Assembly (NCBI GenBank): GCA_014825775.1
Contig: MVAQ01000098.1
Coordinates: 1 to 64,000, forward strand
DNA length: 64,000 bases
Source: Krasilnikovozyma curviuscula
Taxonomy: Eukaryota > Basidiomycota > Tremellomycetes > Cystofilobasidiales > Mrakiaceae
Direction: 5' to 3'
How positions within the stretch are numbered: position 1 is the first letter of the stretch; each line of letters starts with the position of its first letter. Below, piece by piece: positions 33,616 through 49,296 of this stretch. Both the position numbers and the translations under genes were made by a program. The notes under the pieces were generated by a model. It was given only the letters and a program-made list of their open reading frames with translations, was not told where the DNA came from and did no database searches.

Positions 33616-34195
33616 ACTTGTTTTTGTTCTTTTATTGTTATAGAGTGGTGTTGTGAGGAAGATGAGTCTGTGATCTTTATCAATCGAAAGATGAAGATGG
33701 GGGATCAAAAATAAATTGCAAAACGCCGTCGAGGTTTTATACCTCTTGTGGTAACCTATTTGCCCGTTCCGTCTTTTCGCAGATAAAAGGAAATAAGAGG
33801 GGGTTTCCCTTAAGCGATCAATTGCCCCATGAGGCACGTGCAGAAGTGGAGAGATTGGAAGTGGAGAGATTGGAACAGGTCCATGTTTTGCCTTCCGTCG
33901 GATGCAAATTGGGTTTGTTTTCGTCGCCGTTCTTCTTCGATCATTTTAGCCGCTTTAAAAGCAAAATGACCATAAGTCGGTAGATAGGGTGCAGAGGAGA
34001 AGATGTGAGCATCGTAGTATAGGCTTCAAGATGGCGCTATACTTAAGCTCATCTTCTGAGACGGAGTGTAATTGTAACACGAAGAGATTGAGAGACGGTA
34101 GCCGGTCCTTCAGCAACAGCGTCTTCTCGAAGGGGTTTTCATCACAGGACAGCAGAATTTAGCGATAATTTCACAAGTGGGTCTAGTCGGAACAC
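33616..34195. promoter_or_regulatory. ADP/ATP carrier promoter and cutC 3' region
   Basis: About 580 bp between the carrier start and the cutC stop, both on the minus strand. A short direct repeat (AGTGGAGAGATTGGAA, twice near 33845-33875) is visible. No gene recognised. Confidence 0.4.
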
Positions 34196-35249
34196 TCAAA
34201 GGACGATTTCATCTAACGCTGTTCGGACATCTCTGACCTTCTGCGCGTTGACGACCCAATAATCCCATTCGCCTTCGCTTCCAACTCCCATACCCATTCC
34301 TTCTTTTCTAATCTCGCATGATCCTTCTACCCATAGACTGCCACTCAGGTGCACTTCTGTCAAGTCTGACCCGATCCCTTCGACAACCGACTTGACATTG
34401 CTGGCGTTGATACCGGATCCAGGTAAGAGAGTGAGTGATCGAGAATGATGAGCAGATGATTCTAGAATTTGCGATAGCTCTCTCAGGAGCGAAAGTGCTT
34501 GAGTTGCTTTGGGCTGCAGCCCACTGCGACACAGAACAAAATCATCAAAGGAGGGGTCACAACTGCAATCAAGAAAGAACAGGACATACCTGGTTAGTAT
34601 TCTACTTATACCCGCAATACCTAGGAGGGACGATAGGGACCTCATAGGATCTGGAGTCATGTCGAACGCGCGGTGGAAAGTGACCTCTAACCCGTGTGCT
34701 GCCTCGACCAATCTTTAGCATGCAAGGGGAAGCGATCTCAGTCATCACCTCCCATAAAATCATAGCTTTGTGAATTGGGAAAACATCTACCCACTGTGTT
34801 GTTTTGAGAACATCAATCTCACTCAGCTCGTTCAAGACACCAAAAACAACTCCTTTGACGCCTTCATTTCTAAAAGCGCTAATATCTTCCTTCATGACTT
34901 CCATCTCAGTATCTTTGTAGATAAAGTCACCGGGTCGGGGTCTAATCATAGCCTGCAAGTGGGACAACATCAGCATTGTCTAAAACGAATATAAAACTCA
35001 AAGTGAACGCACCATGAGAGGAACATTTGGGAACTTCCTTCTGATTGAACGGATCAGACCAAGACTAGGGGTGGTCTAAGCACTTGGACCAATCAGCAGA
35101 GCTCTCATGTAGCTCATGAGCAGGAACTCACTCACCCCGCCTCCGATGCCCAGGAATCCACACACTTCGAGTCTGCCTGCTCCATTTGCTACAGCAATTT
35201 CAGCACTACTCAGAGAATCCACACAGATCTCAATCAAGATGTTTGACAT
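34196..35249 (-). CDS. cutC: CutC family protein
   Basis: CutC is a TIM-barrel protein linked to copper handling in bacteria and conserved in eukaryotes. ATG 35249 starts SNILIEICVDSLSSAEIA, followed by GAGRLEVCG, the barrel strand PLMAMIRPRPGDFIY, VKGVVFGVLN, LEVTFHRAFDM, ISRILT|SG, SLTLLPGSGINASNV and TEVHLSGSLWV, ending at TGA 34196. These are all the family's strand-end motifs, with four introns. The start lies only 128 bp from the divergent ataxin-3-like gene. The enzymatic activity of the family is not settled. Confidence 0.9.
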
Positions 35250-35377
35250 GAGCTGAAGAGAGGAATTTCGTTTGGGAGGTGATTCCAAACCCCTTCGTGG
35301 AACCCACCCTGGGATAGGTTCTGACGTTCAACACCCCAGATTTCAGATTATTGATCTGGCCCCCGAAATAATCATCC
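35250..35377. promoter_or_regulatory. Compact bidirectional promoter, cutC / ataxin-3-like
   Basis: Only 128 bp separate the two divergent ATGs (35249 minus, 35378 plus), so the core promoters and 5' UTRs must overlap or share elements. I see no strong TATA box. Confidence 0.6.
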
Positions 35378-37353
35378 ATGGATCTTGTACCTTGTGAGTG
35401 TATCCCCTGCTCCTAAATACTTGTGTGGATCGGAATCTGAGACCCATTCCCCTTCCAGACGTGTTCCACGAAAGGCAAGAGCATGATTCGATGATGTGTG
35501 GGCAGCACACCCTGAATAATCTCCTACAGCAGAATCTCTTCCAAGCCACTGACCTTGCAGAGCTTGCTAAACAGGTGAGTGGGGCAGTTGAAGAGATGCA
35601 ATCCTACTAATCTTGGTGGTGGTGTCAAGAGTTATCTGAATGTGGTCGCTGACTCGCCGTTTCTGTTGAAGCTTGACTCAGAAGAGAATATGGAGCTGGA
35701 TGTTGCTGAAAAGAGGGTCAAATCAGAGAATATGGACGACAGTGGCTTCTTCTCTTCGCAGGTGCTGGATCGAGCTCTTTCCGTGTGGAATCTAAGCCTC
35801 AGCAGATGGAGATCACCTCAGTATACAGACCAACACGATCATCCCGAGCTCCAGGAAGCCTTCGTCTTTAATCTCGACCAACACTGGTTCACAATTCGTC
35901 GTTTTGGTGGGAAGCCATCCAGGTTTTACAACCTCAACTCGTTTCTCGACGAACCTCAGTGGGTTTCAGCAAACTACCTCGGTATGGTCATTACTCAAGC
36001 AGAAGAAGAAGGATATTCAGTCTTCGTCATCAATTCGCTCTCTGGTGAACCTTTAGTAGAAGGTGCTGCGTCGGTCTTGCCTGCTTGTGATGCAGATCAG
36101 ATGGCTCAAATCTATGAGGATCCTAGCGGACGAGGTGTTGAGAGGGCGAGAGGCAGTCTCGCTGATATGATTGGTGGTACGAATGGACGGGCGAGTAAGA
36201 GTGTCAGAGATTCATCTTCCATGCCAGCTTGGAACGATCCTGGTGAGTTTTGAAACTCGTCGCGGGCAAAACCCATGTTGTCTCTTAGTCTTCTAACACT
36301 GGGCGGTTTTTCAAAGATGCTGATCTCAACGCAGCCCTCGCAGCTTCCCTAGCTGAATCCTCTGGTGCCCCTGCAACTACGGTCGACAACAACAATCCGG
36401 AATTCGACCCAGTAGCTGCGTCAATGGCTCGTTCTCAAGCTCGCCTTAAGGCCTTCCAAGAAGAACAAGCTGCTGCACTGAGAGGTGAAGATCTTCACTT
36501 TGGGTTTGATGGAGCAGGAGACATGATGCCAGGATCTTACTCTTCGATGATTCGTGCTGAAGGCAGTAGTAGCATAGGATTTGGAGCTTCAGGTTCCAAT
36601 ACAAACCATGACAGTAGCAGTGGCAGCGGGAGTAGCAGTAAGGACGAAGGAAATCTAGCTCGCAGTCGACGACGGCAAGCAGACCCTTCACCCAGCATCG
36701 ACACGGACGCTGACGACATAATCAGCACTCAACCATCCTCAACTAGGACGAAACCGAAGAAGAAGAAGAAAAGTGGAAGAGAAGATGAAGATGAGCAGCT
36801 AAGGAGAGCAATTATTGAGTCGGCGAGGGAAGCCAAAGGAAGAGGGGAGGAGGTTGATGTGGATGCCGAGGACGATGAAATGGGATACCCAGAGGAGGAT
36901 GATGATGAAGAGGAAGTCGTCGAATTCGATGATGGCATTGATGATTACGTCGCATCACCTCGAACGAATCCCCCTAATAGCTACGACAACGTCACTCGAT
37001 CCGGTCCCACCATCAAGCCTCAGCTCGGTCGCTTCTCTGGAGGAGACAGGATTTATGACGATGAAGACGATGAGCTCCAGAAAGCGATCAAAGCGTCAAT
37101 GGAAGGTCTCCCCAATGGCTTCACATTACCCAGTCCACCACCGCGGCCCAAGGGACCCTCGCCATTCATCAATTCACCCGCAGTACCGTCTACTCCGTCG
37201 GTCTCAGCTCCAACTCCAGTACCAGCTCCAGTCGTTCAAGAAATACAGAAGGATGCTGACGAGGATGAGGAAGAAGTTGAGGAGCAGGAGGAAAGAGAGC
37301 CTACTGCTGAGGAATTGAGAGCCATCAGGCTGGCAAGATTTGCTAATCGATAG
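35378..37353 (+). CDS. Ataxin-3-like Josephin deubiquitinase with three UIMs
   Basis: The Josephin domain trims ubiquitin chains. A 16-nt first exon (ATG 35378) joins to YVFHERQEHDSMMCGQHTLN, where Cys of MCGQH is the nucleophile. LAKQ is spliced to LDSEENMELD, followed by NMDDSGFFSSQVLDRALSVW and the catalytic His in LDQHWFTIRRFG, with Asn in FYNLNSFLDEP. Three ubiquitin-interacting motifs are visible: DADLNAALAASLAES (split by the intron at about 36240-36317), DEQLRRAIIESARE and DDELQKAIKASMEG. An acidic, Lys-rich linker (TKPKKKKKS) may hold a nuclear signal. TAG at 37353. No polyglutamine tract is present. Human ataxin-3 also has two to three UIMs. Confidence 0.9.
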
Positions 37354-37486
37354 AGGGCGATTTACGCTGCATAGGATACCAGAAAATATCATTATTTTGT
37401 ACCAGACATACACACTTTGCATGAATCACGTTCACTTCACTTCATCTGTCGGTTGAGAACGCTGTGGGTTCCAAAGTTGGACACTG

Positions 37487-39841
37487 TCATATCAGGGCAC
37501 TGCCAAAGTACATCAAAACGGATCTCCAACTACACGCGTCATCCAGAGCACCGTCATCCGTTCTCCTCCAGATCTCCATCAATGCAGCAATCGCAACGTG
37601 AATATCATAACAGCACTGTCCTTTGAAATTCTCGAAAAGCCGCAATACTCGACCGCGCTGATCTGGCAATAGTGCTTGAGATCCGGCAATGAGAAGGGAC
37701 TGTCGACAAATCAGTTGTTGTGAGTGGAAGAGAGCAAGATGATCTGTTTCGAAATAAATAAATAAAATGAGGCTCACCCAGCTCAAATACTCTATTTTCC
37801 CATTCGACTCCTCAGAACATAGATCCAATACTGATGCGACACTCGCCTGCAACCTCTCGTCCTCCCTCGGCAATGAGTAGATCTCCCTCAGCAGAATCAA
37901 GTTGATGGTGTGGTACATTGACCAGCTGCCAAGCTGGACCCTCCCGCTTAATGGCAGCGACAGCAGAGCGACGTTGGTCTCCTGTATCCTCGCCACAAGG
38001 ACAGCCAGGAGAGTCTCGAACTCCATCTGGAGCGAGCTCGCCGAAATAGCATTCGAGTTGGTCATCGAGGTGGTAGACGCTGGGACAGATTTATCGATCA
38101 GACTGATACCTCGTTCGGTCAGTCGCCACTTCATATGCACGACTTGACATGCTAGAGAAAGAAGGGATAAGACTCCTCGAGTCATACCCGTGAGCAATTC
38201 GATACTCTCCGCCTAAAATAAGAACAGAAAAATCAACATCAGCAATGGGTTGCGAAAGAGGTGACAGCTAATGCGTTTGGTTAACTCACTTCAGGCGAGA
38301 AGTTGTCTTCATCCAGCTTATCCCACCAACTCCCGCTCCTAAAGTCCAACAACTTGGGGCTCTCGCCAGTCCCTAACGAAGAAAAGACATCGACGATGGC
38401 AATATGTTCCAGAAGCCATTTTGTGACCTCGAGCTCTTGCGCAGCAATCAGCTGGTCGGCCCCCGTGCCTGTGTTGAGTATGTTGCTCATTGGGTTGAAG
38501 AGAATATACCCTGGTCCGCCTCGGTTCGAGATGGCCGACAGGCAGTACTTGAGAATCTCGCGCCATTCGGTGGAACCGGAGAGAATCTGTTCGAAAAAGA
38601 GATTGAGCTCGTGAAAAGTGTGCGTCGTTAAAAGGATTTAAAAGTTCTTAACATACGTCGGTGTGAAGGATGTTGAGTGCAGCCGCTAGGAAAGCGTTGG
38701 AGTTGAAGTCGATGTCATTTGTTGCGGCTTGACGCAGAAGGACAACTGCTTGCCGTCTGTAGTCCTTTGACTCGACACACGATAAACATTGCTCGGGTAA
38801 ACCACAAGAAACCCTGGGAGCTGCCATAGCTGCTGTTGGGGAGCCATGGTAATTAAGGCTTCAAAGGAGAGGGGTAAACAAGAAGCGAAATTCCACATTA
38901 GCTAGTTGGCAAAGTGTCTCAAGCCGTAATTGAATACATACTAGGAGATATGTGTCATTCCCAAATACAGCAACGACTTCTTGAGTGCCTCAGCAGAGCT
39001 CAACGTCAAAGGAGATGACAGCTGAAGGAACGGAGAGACGAATCTGAAGAAGGGATTGTAGTCCTCCAACTGAGTTCCATAGAGAAGATCAATAGACCAT
39101 GAGAGAGCATGCTGCACCTGATGATCGGAGCCCCCGAAATACGGTGGGTGCACGGCGAGATCAGCTCTGCTACTGGAGAATCGGAGGTCCGTTGGATCAT
39201 CGGACGGGGGAAGGGTCGAGACTTACGATCAAACATTCCTCCTCGTTGGGATAAAGTTGTTTCAAGAAACCGAGGGAGGGTGCGGGACCTTTCGGGGGAT
39301 ACGGCCTTGTTGCCTGTGGAAGCTTCAGCCGACTGTGTTGATGATGCGCAGAATGAAGGCCGTCTGTTCCATTGCCGGGAAGAAGTGCAGCTGGTAAGGT
39401 GGAACTACTGGAAGGTGTAGAATTCTCCGCGTGGTTTTGAGCAGGCGAGTTGTCATCTTCCTTGAGCGGCGATTTCGACCAAGGCTGAGGGTTTTTCGCG
39501 CTCGTAGAGGGCACAGCTGTCTCCTCGCTGGTAGACGTCCTGTTGCGGTGCGGCGCTGTTGTCGGCGGGGGTGGGAAGCTCACGAGTGCCGGATAGACAC
39601 ACTGGAGGAAGGGAAGTGGAAACGCCGGTTCAATGGGGAATGGAAAGGGTGATTGTCTCGAAACACAACTGACCTCCGCCCCGTACTTGACACACTTTGA
39701 GCAAGCAGGTCGTTCCTCAGTGCATTTCACTTTGCGAGAACGACACGTCCCACAGCCCGTCCTTGTTCGTTCAATCTTCCGTTGCTTCTTCTTGGCGGGC
39801 AACCTATCCTCGCCAGACTCGTCCTCAGTCGCACTAGGCAT
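37487..39841 (-). CDS. Zn2Cys6 transcription factor with fungal-specific domain
   Basis: ATG 39841 begins an acidic then basic segment followed by the binuclear zinc cluster CGTCRSRKVKC, TEERPAC and SKCVKYGAEVSC (about residues 28-60), preceded by KKKQRKIERTRTG. A Ser/Pro-rich linker leads, through the intron at about 39113-39224, to a helical region (VQHALSWSIDLLYGT, LQLSSPLTLSSAEALKKSLL, and later FETLLAVLVARIQETNVALL and YHTINLILLREIYSLPR) typical of the Fungal_trans_2 domain. TGA at 37487. Target genes are unknown; the gene lies convergent to the ataxin-3-like gene with only 133 bp between stops. Confidence 0.88.
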
Positions 39842-40666
39842 GACTGACTTGATTACGAATAAAGACTTGGGTGGAGAGGTAAGGACTGAAGTATCAAGGA
39901 GCACGACTTCAAGGTGCCTGCCTTTGGAATGAAATGGACTTCGAATAGGAATATGCGGATCAGTCTCCGGCCTGTACTTGGAACCTACAGAACAGAACTG
40001 TGTTCAGCACTTACAAGGAAATCCCAGCTACTTTGGCTGGCCTTGCTCTTGCGTCGACGTCAGAGGAGAGCATAAGACCAAAAAGAAAAAGTAAGCATAA
40101 ATCCAGGTGGCGCCGAAGACACAGTGCGACTGTCCTGTGTACCTTTCTTTGTAGACGAGATGATGGTTTGGGAGAAAAAAAGAAAAGGTTTTATTTCAGA
40201 ACGAAATGAAGTTGTCCAGATATACAACAACGGGATTAATATTACCAAAAATAATCGCTCGTCACGGACAGGAATAAAGGCTGGCGCTTCGCTCTCCTCG
40301 CTCCTCTCAACTCCAACTTAGCGAGGTGCGCCTTGCGGCCAATGGCTTAGTGCAAGAGGGGCTCCCGAAGAGCTGGAGGGTTTAAGTCTAAACCAGTGAA
40401 GAAAAGAAGCGCACGGTTATTCGTGAGTCAGAAGCGAAACCTTTTGGCCTCATCTTGCGATCTTCGCAAGCAATTTTGAAAGATGCGAACCCTAATACAT
40501 GGAGGATTTAAGAGGGGGAAAGTGGTCGGAATGAGAAATGCAAGTGTACGAGGTGAGAGTGATCTTTCTTCAAAAGCGAAAAGCAGCTGCCGCAGCGGAC
40601 GGTTTTGAAAACAAAGTGAAACGAAGTAAATAGAACAAATAAATCTCCAATTAACATCGAACCCGC
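39842..40666. promoter_or_regulatory. Promoter of the Zn2Cys6 gene and SSB 3' region
   Basis: About 825 bp between the regulator's start codon and the SSB stop. A plus-strand frame at 40000-40209 has a plausible ATG but no family and sits in the expected promoter. No RNA gene or repeat recognised. Confidence 0.4.
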
Positions 40667-43398
<2,732 letters not shown>

Positions 43399-43782
43399 GG
43401 TGGTGAAGGAGGGGAGGAAAAGTCTGCAAAAGAAGTCGAAGAAATTCGTTAGGGCTCCAGTTGTTTCACAGTGTAATTTGATGACAGCAATTAACCAAGT
43501 CAGAACTGTCGATACTTACAGAAAAGGAGGGGAGGAAGTGGTTCGAAGCTACTGCGAAAAGCTCTGGCGCCCAGAAAAAAAGTTTCTCGCAGAAATCGTT
43601 GCCACAGGTTTTTCTCGTCCCTTCCCTGGTGCCACGGTGCGAAACTTGCTAGAGAGAGGTCGAGAGTACAGACGCGAGGAATACACATATAAGGCCATGA
43701 TGATATTAACAGTTTGGGGGTATGAGGTTTGGTACGTGAAATTGTGATGCTAGAGATAGGATTCAGCTTGTCGAAGCGTGGA
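43399..43782. promoter_or_regulatory. SSB promoter and MSH2 3' region
   Basis: A 384 bp stretch between the SSB ATG and the MSH2 stop. It should hold the SSB promoter. I found no clean array of inverted NGAAN heat-shock pentamers, in line with SSB genes usually following ribosomal-protein rather than heat-shock control. Confidence 0.4.
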
Positions 43783-46700
43783 TCAGAACGATGTCAACAG
43801 ATCTTTTGTGAAAGGATTGCCCTCGATTCTCTCCTTGTATTTCTCAGCAACTTCCTTCAACATGTTGAACTCTATTTTGGCACGCTCCTCGTCGTCTCCA
43901 TCCTCTATCTCTGCGTCTTCTCCAGATGGTAGGCGAGCCGCCCACTCTTCGAGGAATTCCTTGACAAGTGCAGTACCTTCATCCGTATCAGTCTTCGAAT
44001 GCTTGGTGAAGGGGTTCTGAGAAAGATCGGCGGCATCTACCGGAAGAGAGTTGGAATACTTGTGAGATGTCAGTTCTGTGACGTCTGCCTCATCACTCAC
44101 CTCCGAAGTCTTCAAGCTCTTCAGCTTTTCTCTTCGCAAGTTTGACGACTCGTTCTGGGAAGTTAGCCAATTCAGCAACGTGAATACCGAAACTCTGATC
44201 ACAGATGCCTAAGAGCGCCAGGGGGGCAGATGAATTAGTACCAACAACGATGAGAAATCAGCTCATCCGAAAACATAGAAAAAAGAAGAAAAAAACGCAC
44301 CGGGAACTACTTTGTACAGCAAGGTGATTTCTCTGTCTTTACCAGCGTCCTTGTCTCCAGCTGATACATGCGCCAAGCAGTTGAGATTCTCCACCCCTTC
44401 AACTTGATCAGCCAAGCTAGTTAGCTCGTGAAAGTGGGTCGCGAACAAAGAAAAACACCCAATCTTGGTTGCGATGTATCTGTTCGACAACAAACCCGTA
44501 CGCTCAGTATCACAGATATAGGGCGGTGTTTGGAAACGGGAAGACTAACTCAGAGATAGCCCAAGCTAAACCAAATCCATCATAGGTTGAGGTTCCTCTT
44601 CCTAGCTCATCAATGATAACAAGGGAATCTTTGGTTGCACTCTGTGTACATAAGGGTAAAGCTTCTCAGCTTTCTTATCGGTTGGACAAGTTGAGGGCCA
44701 AACACTCACCTTGAGAATCAATGCACTTTCCAGCATTTCGCCCATGAAGGTACTGACTCCTCTCAACTGACTATCTCCAGCCCCAACCCTGGCAAGAATA
44801 CAATCAAAAATTGGGACTTGCGCTTCGCTGGCTGGAACAAAGCATCCAACTTGAGCCATAAGAGAAAGGACGGCGGCAGTTCGGATATAAGTTGATTTTC
44901 CTCCCATATTTGGACCTAAAATTATCACACCCGTGCGTCAGCGCACAGAGATCTATAGAGATTAGAGACCTGCAACATACCAGTGATGATCTGGAAGTTG
45001 CTTTTGCCTAGAAGGCATCGGAGGAATAAGAAAGTTTTAGCATAAAAAGGAACAAGGGGTTAAACAATTGCGATCTTACCTCTAGCTAGATTTATGTCAT
45101 TTGGAATAAAAGAAATTTCATCCTGCATTTCCAAACATGGATGTCGTGCTTCTTCTAAGATCAAAGCACCACCACCTGGTCGGGACAAGAAGATATCAGC
45201 GGCACTCTTTCTCACGCAAGCTTTAAGATCAGCTCACCTTTCTCGAGCATTTTTGGCTTCACATAAGGAATTGGTGCATTGACAGAGACAAATGCAAAGC
45301 TGAAAGTAGGCAGGAAGTTAGTGAGAGTCAACGCTTCGGAGCTCCCTGGTCACATACCTGACGAGCACATCCAGCTTTGCGATGACCAAATCAAGACTCT
45401 CCAGAACAGGAGTGTACGAAGCTAGCACAAGTAACAATACCGTTAAATTACCATTGAGGGAGTAACGTAATGCACGGATAAGGCGCTTACAGGCGATGGA
45501 AACGACTTCTCGCACGAGACTCGATTGCGTCTTCTCGTACTGTTGCTGTAAATCCGCAAAGTTGGATGCAAGTTCCTTTAAGTGAGATGTAGTGAACATA
45601 GTTCCAGCTTTCTGAGTTCCAAGATCAATGATACCCTTCTGGTCCCGAATAACAGAAGATTCCTGTAGGAACCAAAAATAGAGGTTAGACATTGACGTTG
45701 GAGATCAGTTGAAAACGATAGTTACAGCTTTGGTAACTCTGAAGCAGTAGCCGTGGACCTGATTGGATTCCAAATGAAGTTTCTTTGCTATGTCAAGTCC
45801 CAGCTTCTTTCCAATCTTGACGTGTTCTTCGTCCAATCCATCTCTGGTCTCAACGAGAGAATCTTTGATACTCTGCAGCGATTCATCAAAGTCTGGCTTG
45901 ATGACGTAGTTATGTGAAGAGATTTCGTTCAGATCAATAGTCGATTCAACAAGTTCTCTCAGACCGTTCAACGAGTCGGAGAATTCCTTGAAGAGCAAAG
46001 AGGGCATCAGCGATAGCACACAGTTACAAGTAGCGTGAGATTAGACTTACCTGAAGATTGCTTGAGAGCTCTTCGTCAATGATGGGACGATACGAAGGAT
46101 CTGGAACCTGAACACTCGCCAGTGTTTCGATCAGTTCGGGCAGCTGTAGATTGATCAAGAGGTCAGTAAGAGCAGTTGTCTCAAAATGAAGAGACATTAT
46201 GCTCACAGTGATAGCAACTTGGTATACTCTGACAATTTCCTCCAGTGAGGCATTCTTTTTCTGTAATCGTTTACTGATTCGGCTGAGATCAGGCACCGAC
46301 TTGAAGAATCCGTTTTGGAGATTTCGTCGAGCGTCCGAATCCTCAACAAAGACTTCAACCAGATTCTGTCTTTTTTCTACCAGTAAAGTCAAAGCGTTTG
46401 AAAATCACATTTCCGCCAAGGGTTGAAGGAGAAGTTCAAACTCACTGATCTCATGTAAGTTGACCAGCGGCTGCTTCAACCAAGTCGCCAACAGTCTCTG
46501 GCCCTGAGGAGTCTTACATTTATTCAATAATGACAACAGGTTCCTATTTTTTCCATTTCCGACATCATTCTTGTCCGGTAACAGGTTAAGAGCCAGTAAT
46601 GCCGAAGCGTCGAGCTTCATGAATTGCGAGAGGTCATGCGTCTTGATGCTAAACGAGGCGTGGTTGTCAGGGTTAGCGAGGAGAGAGAGACTGGAGATTA

Positions 46701-48228
46701 AAGCTGCCACTGAATGCATTGCAATTTTGTGATTAAATTCGGCTGGAAAGATAGGAGGAGTCAGTTGCGAACATCAGAGAGGCTAGAGAATGGAGAGCTC
46801 ACGTAGAGCAAGGGCGGCATATTTCTCGCTCAACAATCGATTGAGATCCTGTTCCACATTTTTCGGTTGGAAATGAGCTACATGTCAGAAAAAATTTCGG
46901 GTCAGTATGACAAATCCTATAATGCTAGACTCAGACGAGCAGCAGCCAACTAACTCACAAGGCTTTATTTCATTCGTGACTACACCACAACGTTCCAGAA
47001 TCGTCCGGACTTTAGTCATGTCGTAATCAGTTCGCTTTTCGTCGTTTTGAATCATACATTCTTTAACGCCGAGTTGGATAACAAGACTCTGAACAGCGAC
47101 GTGATGCGTTGAGCAAAGGCCAAGCAGCAGGGTCAGACAGAGTACAGCCCATGGATGAGAAGACAAGGACGCTCACCTCTGTATTTGAGAACAAGTCATT
47201 CTCAACAAACTCAGCAACACCGATCTCTCTTGAAGAAACATCTGCGAACGCAACACCAACGGTGCGGATCTTGTCCTTGACGGAACATCGGAAAGCCATA
47301 GTGATCTGCGCAAACGATTGAAAGATTTTGAAGTAATTTGAAGTCAGCGATCAGAAAAAGCGGAAATAGAGCAAAGAAGTATTTCTCACAGGGGAAGTTG
47401 TGAGATCGTGATGTGAGAAAAGCAAGTCTTCGACGTCTGAGAGGTTACCGGGAGAAGCCTATTGGTATCGCAGTCAGTGACACGACCAACCTCAAGAGGG
47501 ATATGTGACTCACTTGACGGCTCAAAGACCAGCCAGTGCCAGGGTCTTTCTTGTGTCCTGCAGCTTGAGTATAGATCTAAAACGCGCATGGGGAGTGGCA
47601 CGAAAACAATTGAGGTTAATTCAAAAAGGACGCTCAATATCAAGTGAAGTGACGCACCTCTATACGCATCTGTCTAGCTGTCAGAGCATCTCTCAAGAAG
47701 CCCTTCGTGGCTGTCGGATTCATACTGACGCTCGGAAGGCCTTTTGGGTTCTTGGGCGTCTTCGAGCCGAGGTATTTCAGCGCATTAGACGTCTTGAACA
47801 CCAAAGTTGCTATCAATGATGCGTCTGAGCCGTGAGCCGAGTAGTAAGCCTGGAAGAAGTATGAATCAGGTCCTAAATTCAAGGAGCTAAAGAAGGGCAG
47901 TGATAGAACGAACTCCTTTGTCTCTTTCAAACAATCGAATAGTTCCCTCTGGTTTCTGATATATATAAAATGACAGAGATCGAGTGGTCAGGATCGATTT
48001 CAGGTTGAATCAACTCAAGCTGGCGACTGTACCTCGTCCATTCTCTCAAAGAACTTCACGAACCCCTGCTCAGAGGCATTGTCTGTCCAATCGAGTCAGA
48101 TACCACACAAAATAGCCCCTGCATCAGCGTATTGACTCTTCCGTCTTGGACAGGGAGAGAAGGACAGAAACAGATATCTCACCACCAATGTCCAGATTGG
48201 CTCCTCCTCCTGGATTCGACCCGTACAT
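43783..48228 (-). CDS. MSH2: MSH2 DNA mismatch repair protein
   Basis: Msh2 pairs with Msh3 or Msh6 to recognise mismatches. The N-terminal mismatch-binding domain begins [13 protein letters not shown], followed by connector, lever and clamp exons ([45 protein letters not shown]). The ATPase has Walker [41 protein letters not shown], Walker [30 protein letters not shown] and the C-terminal helix-turn-helix [20 protein letters not shown] at 43783. ATG 48228 starts MYGSNPGGG; an upstream 10-nt exon (ATG 48295, donor gttagt, acceptor gcag) would add MTTM in frame. About 20 short introns. Assignment is firm; the start is ambiguous. Confidence 0.93.
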
Positions 48229-48463
48229 CACTGCAAAAGCGTGCTGTCAGAAAAGTAACCTTAACAGCTGTATGTTTTTACTAACTGGTAGTCATCCTAG
48301 CGAAAGGGGTTTGGGGGTATAGGCTGAGGTTAGGGCAGAATTTGGTTGGAAGGACGTCGCGTCGCACTCTGGCTCGTCGCGCCTGGCTGCTTTACTTTCG
48401 CACAAAGAGAACGGCATTTTTCATCCAAGCAGTCTGAGAACATAGATATTAATCTAATCTACG

Positions 48464-48929
48464 CTAAGATCCCCACCTACTTAAGACAGACTCTTTCTTT
48501 TTCACCCACTCGAACTTGACTTCATCCCTGGGCAGGATGAGATTCCACCTCGTTGGATCGACTTCGACCCATACTTTCTCTATGTATTGGCCCGTATATC
48601 CTTGGAATACATACAGCTGAGGTTGGTGGCTTGAGTTCTCAGCTTTCCTAGCGATTTTTGAGTCTGGAAATATGGCTTTGTATTTTTGAAGCGCATCCTA
48701 CCCACGTAAATTACAAAATCAAAAATCAGATCAAGCATCAAAGCTTCTAACAAAGCTGAATGCAACTTACTGCATAACTCGACGGGAAGAAATCTAATAC
48801 TGCTCGCGAATCATGACTGAAAATGAGTGATTCCAGTCGGAGAGGCTTCTCTTCAACCGAAGCGGGTGCTGGACCGCTATAAGCGGGTACTGGGGCAGAC
48901 TGCTCTGGTGCTTTACCTTTCAAGTCCAT
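48464..48929 (-). CDS. Small orphan protein of about 130 residues
   Basis: ATG 48929 opens MDLKGKAPEQSAPVPAYSG, then LRLESLIFSHDSRAVLDFF and PSSYA. A GTAAGT intron leads to DALQKYKAIFPDSKIARKA, YVFQGYTGQYIEKVWVEVD, WNLILPRDEVKFEW and TAG 48464. The mixed charged and aromatic composition suggests a small folded domain, with no signal peptide or membrane segment. I do not recognise a family. Splice signals and continuous frame support it being real. Confidence 0.55.
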
Positions 48930-49296
48930 GGTGGTTAATTGGGCCAATACAGCCACAATGGTAGTCCTACTGAGGAGACGTGGCTCGAGCCCGTGACTCT
49001 GGAGATCACCCAAATCAAAGGCGTCAGTATCTCCTTGTGGCTGCTAGACAAGTACTTGCGAAGAAATGACCCACTTATATATTGTCACATTACTGAACTT
49101 TAGATAGGAGAGAGAGATAGCGTCCCTTTCATCCTCAAGTCTTACTGGGTTTCGCGCAGATCCATTGGGTGATGCCGCAAGACCGTCCACACGATTGATG
49201 CGCGTTGATCATCCTGTGTTTTGGGAAGTGACGGTAGTGGCTAGACATCAAATGAAACAACAATGGTATCGCGCTCTAACTTCTCAATTCTCTATC
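48930..49296. other. Intergenic, no gene recognised
   Basis: A 367 bp spacer between two minus-strand genes. It holds the promoter of the small orphan gene and the 3' region of the methyltransferase. No other signal seen. Confidence 0.4.
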
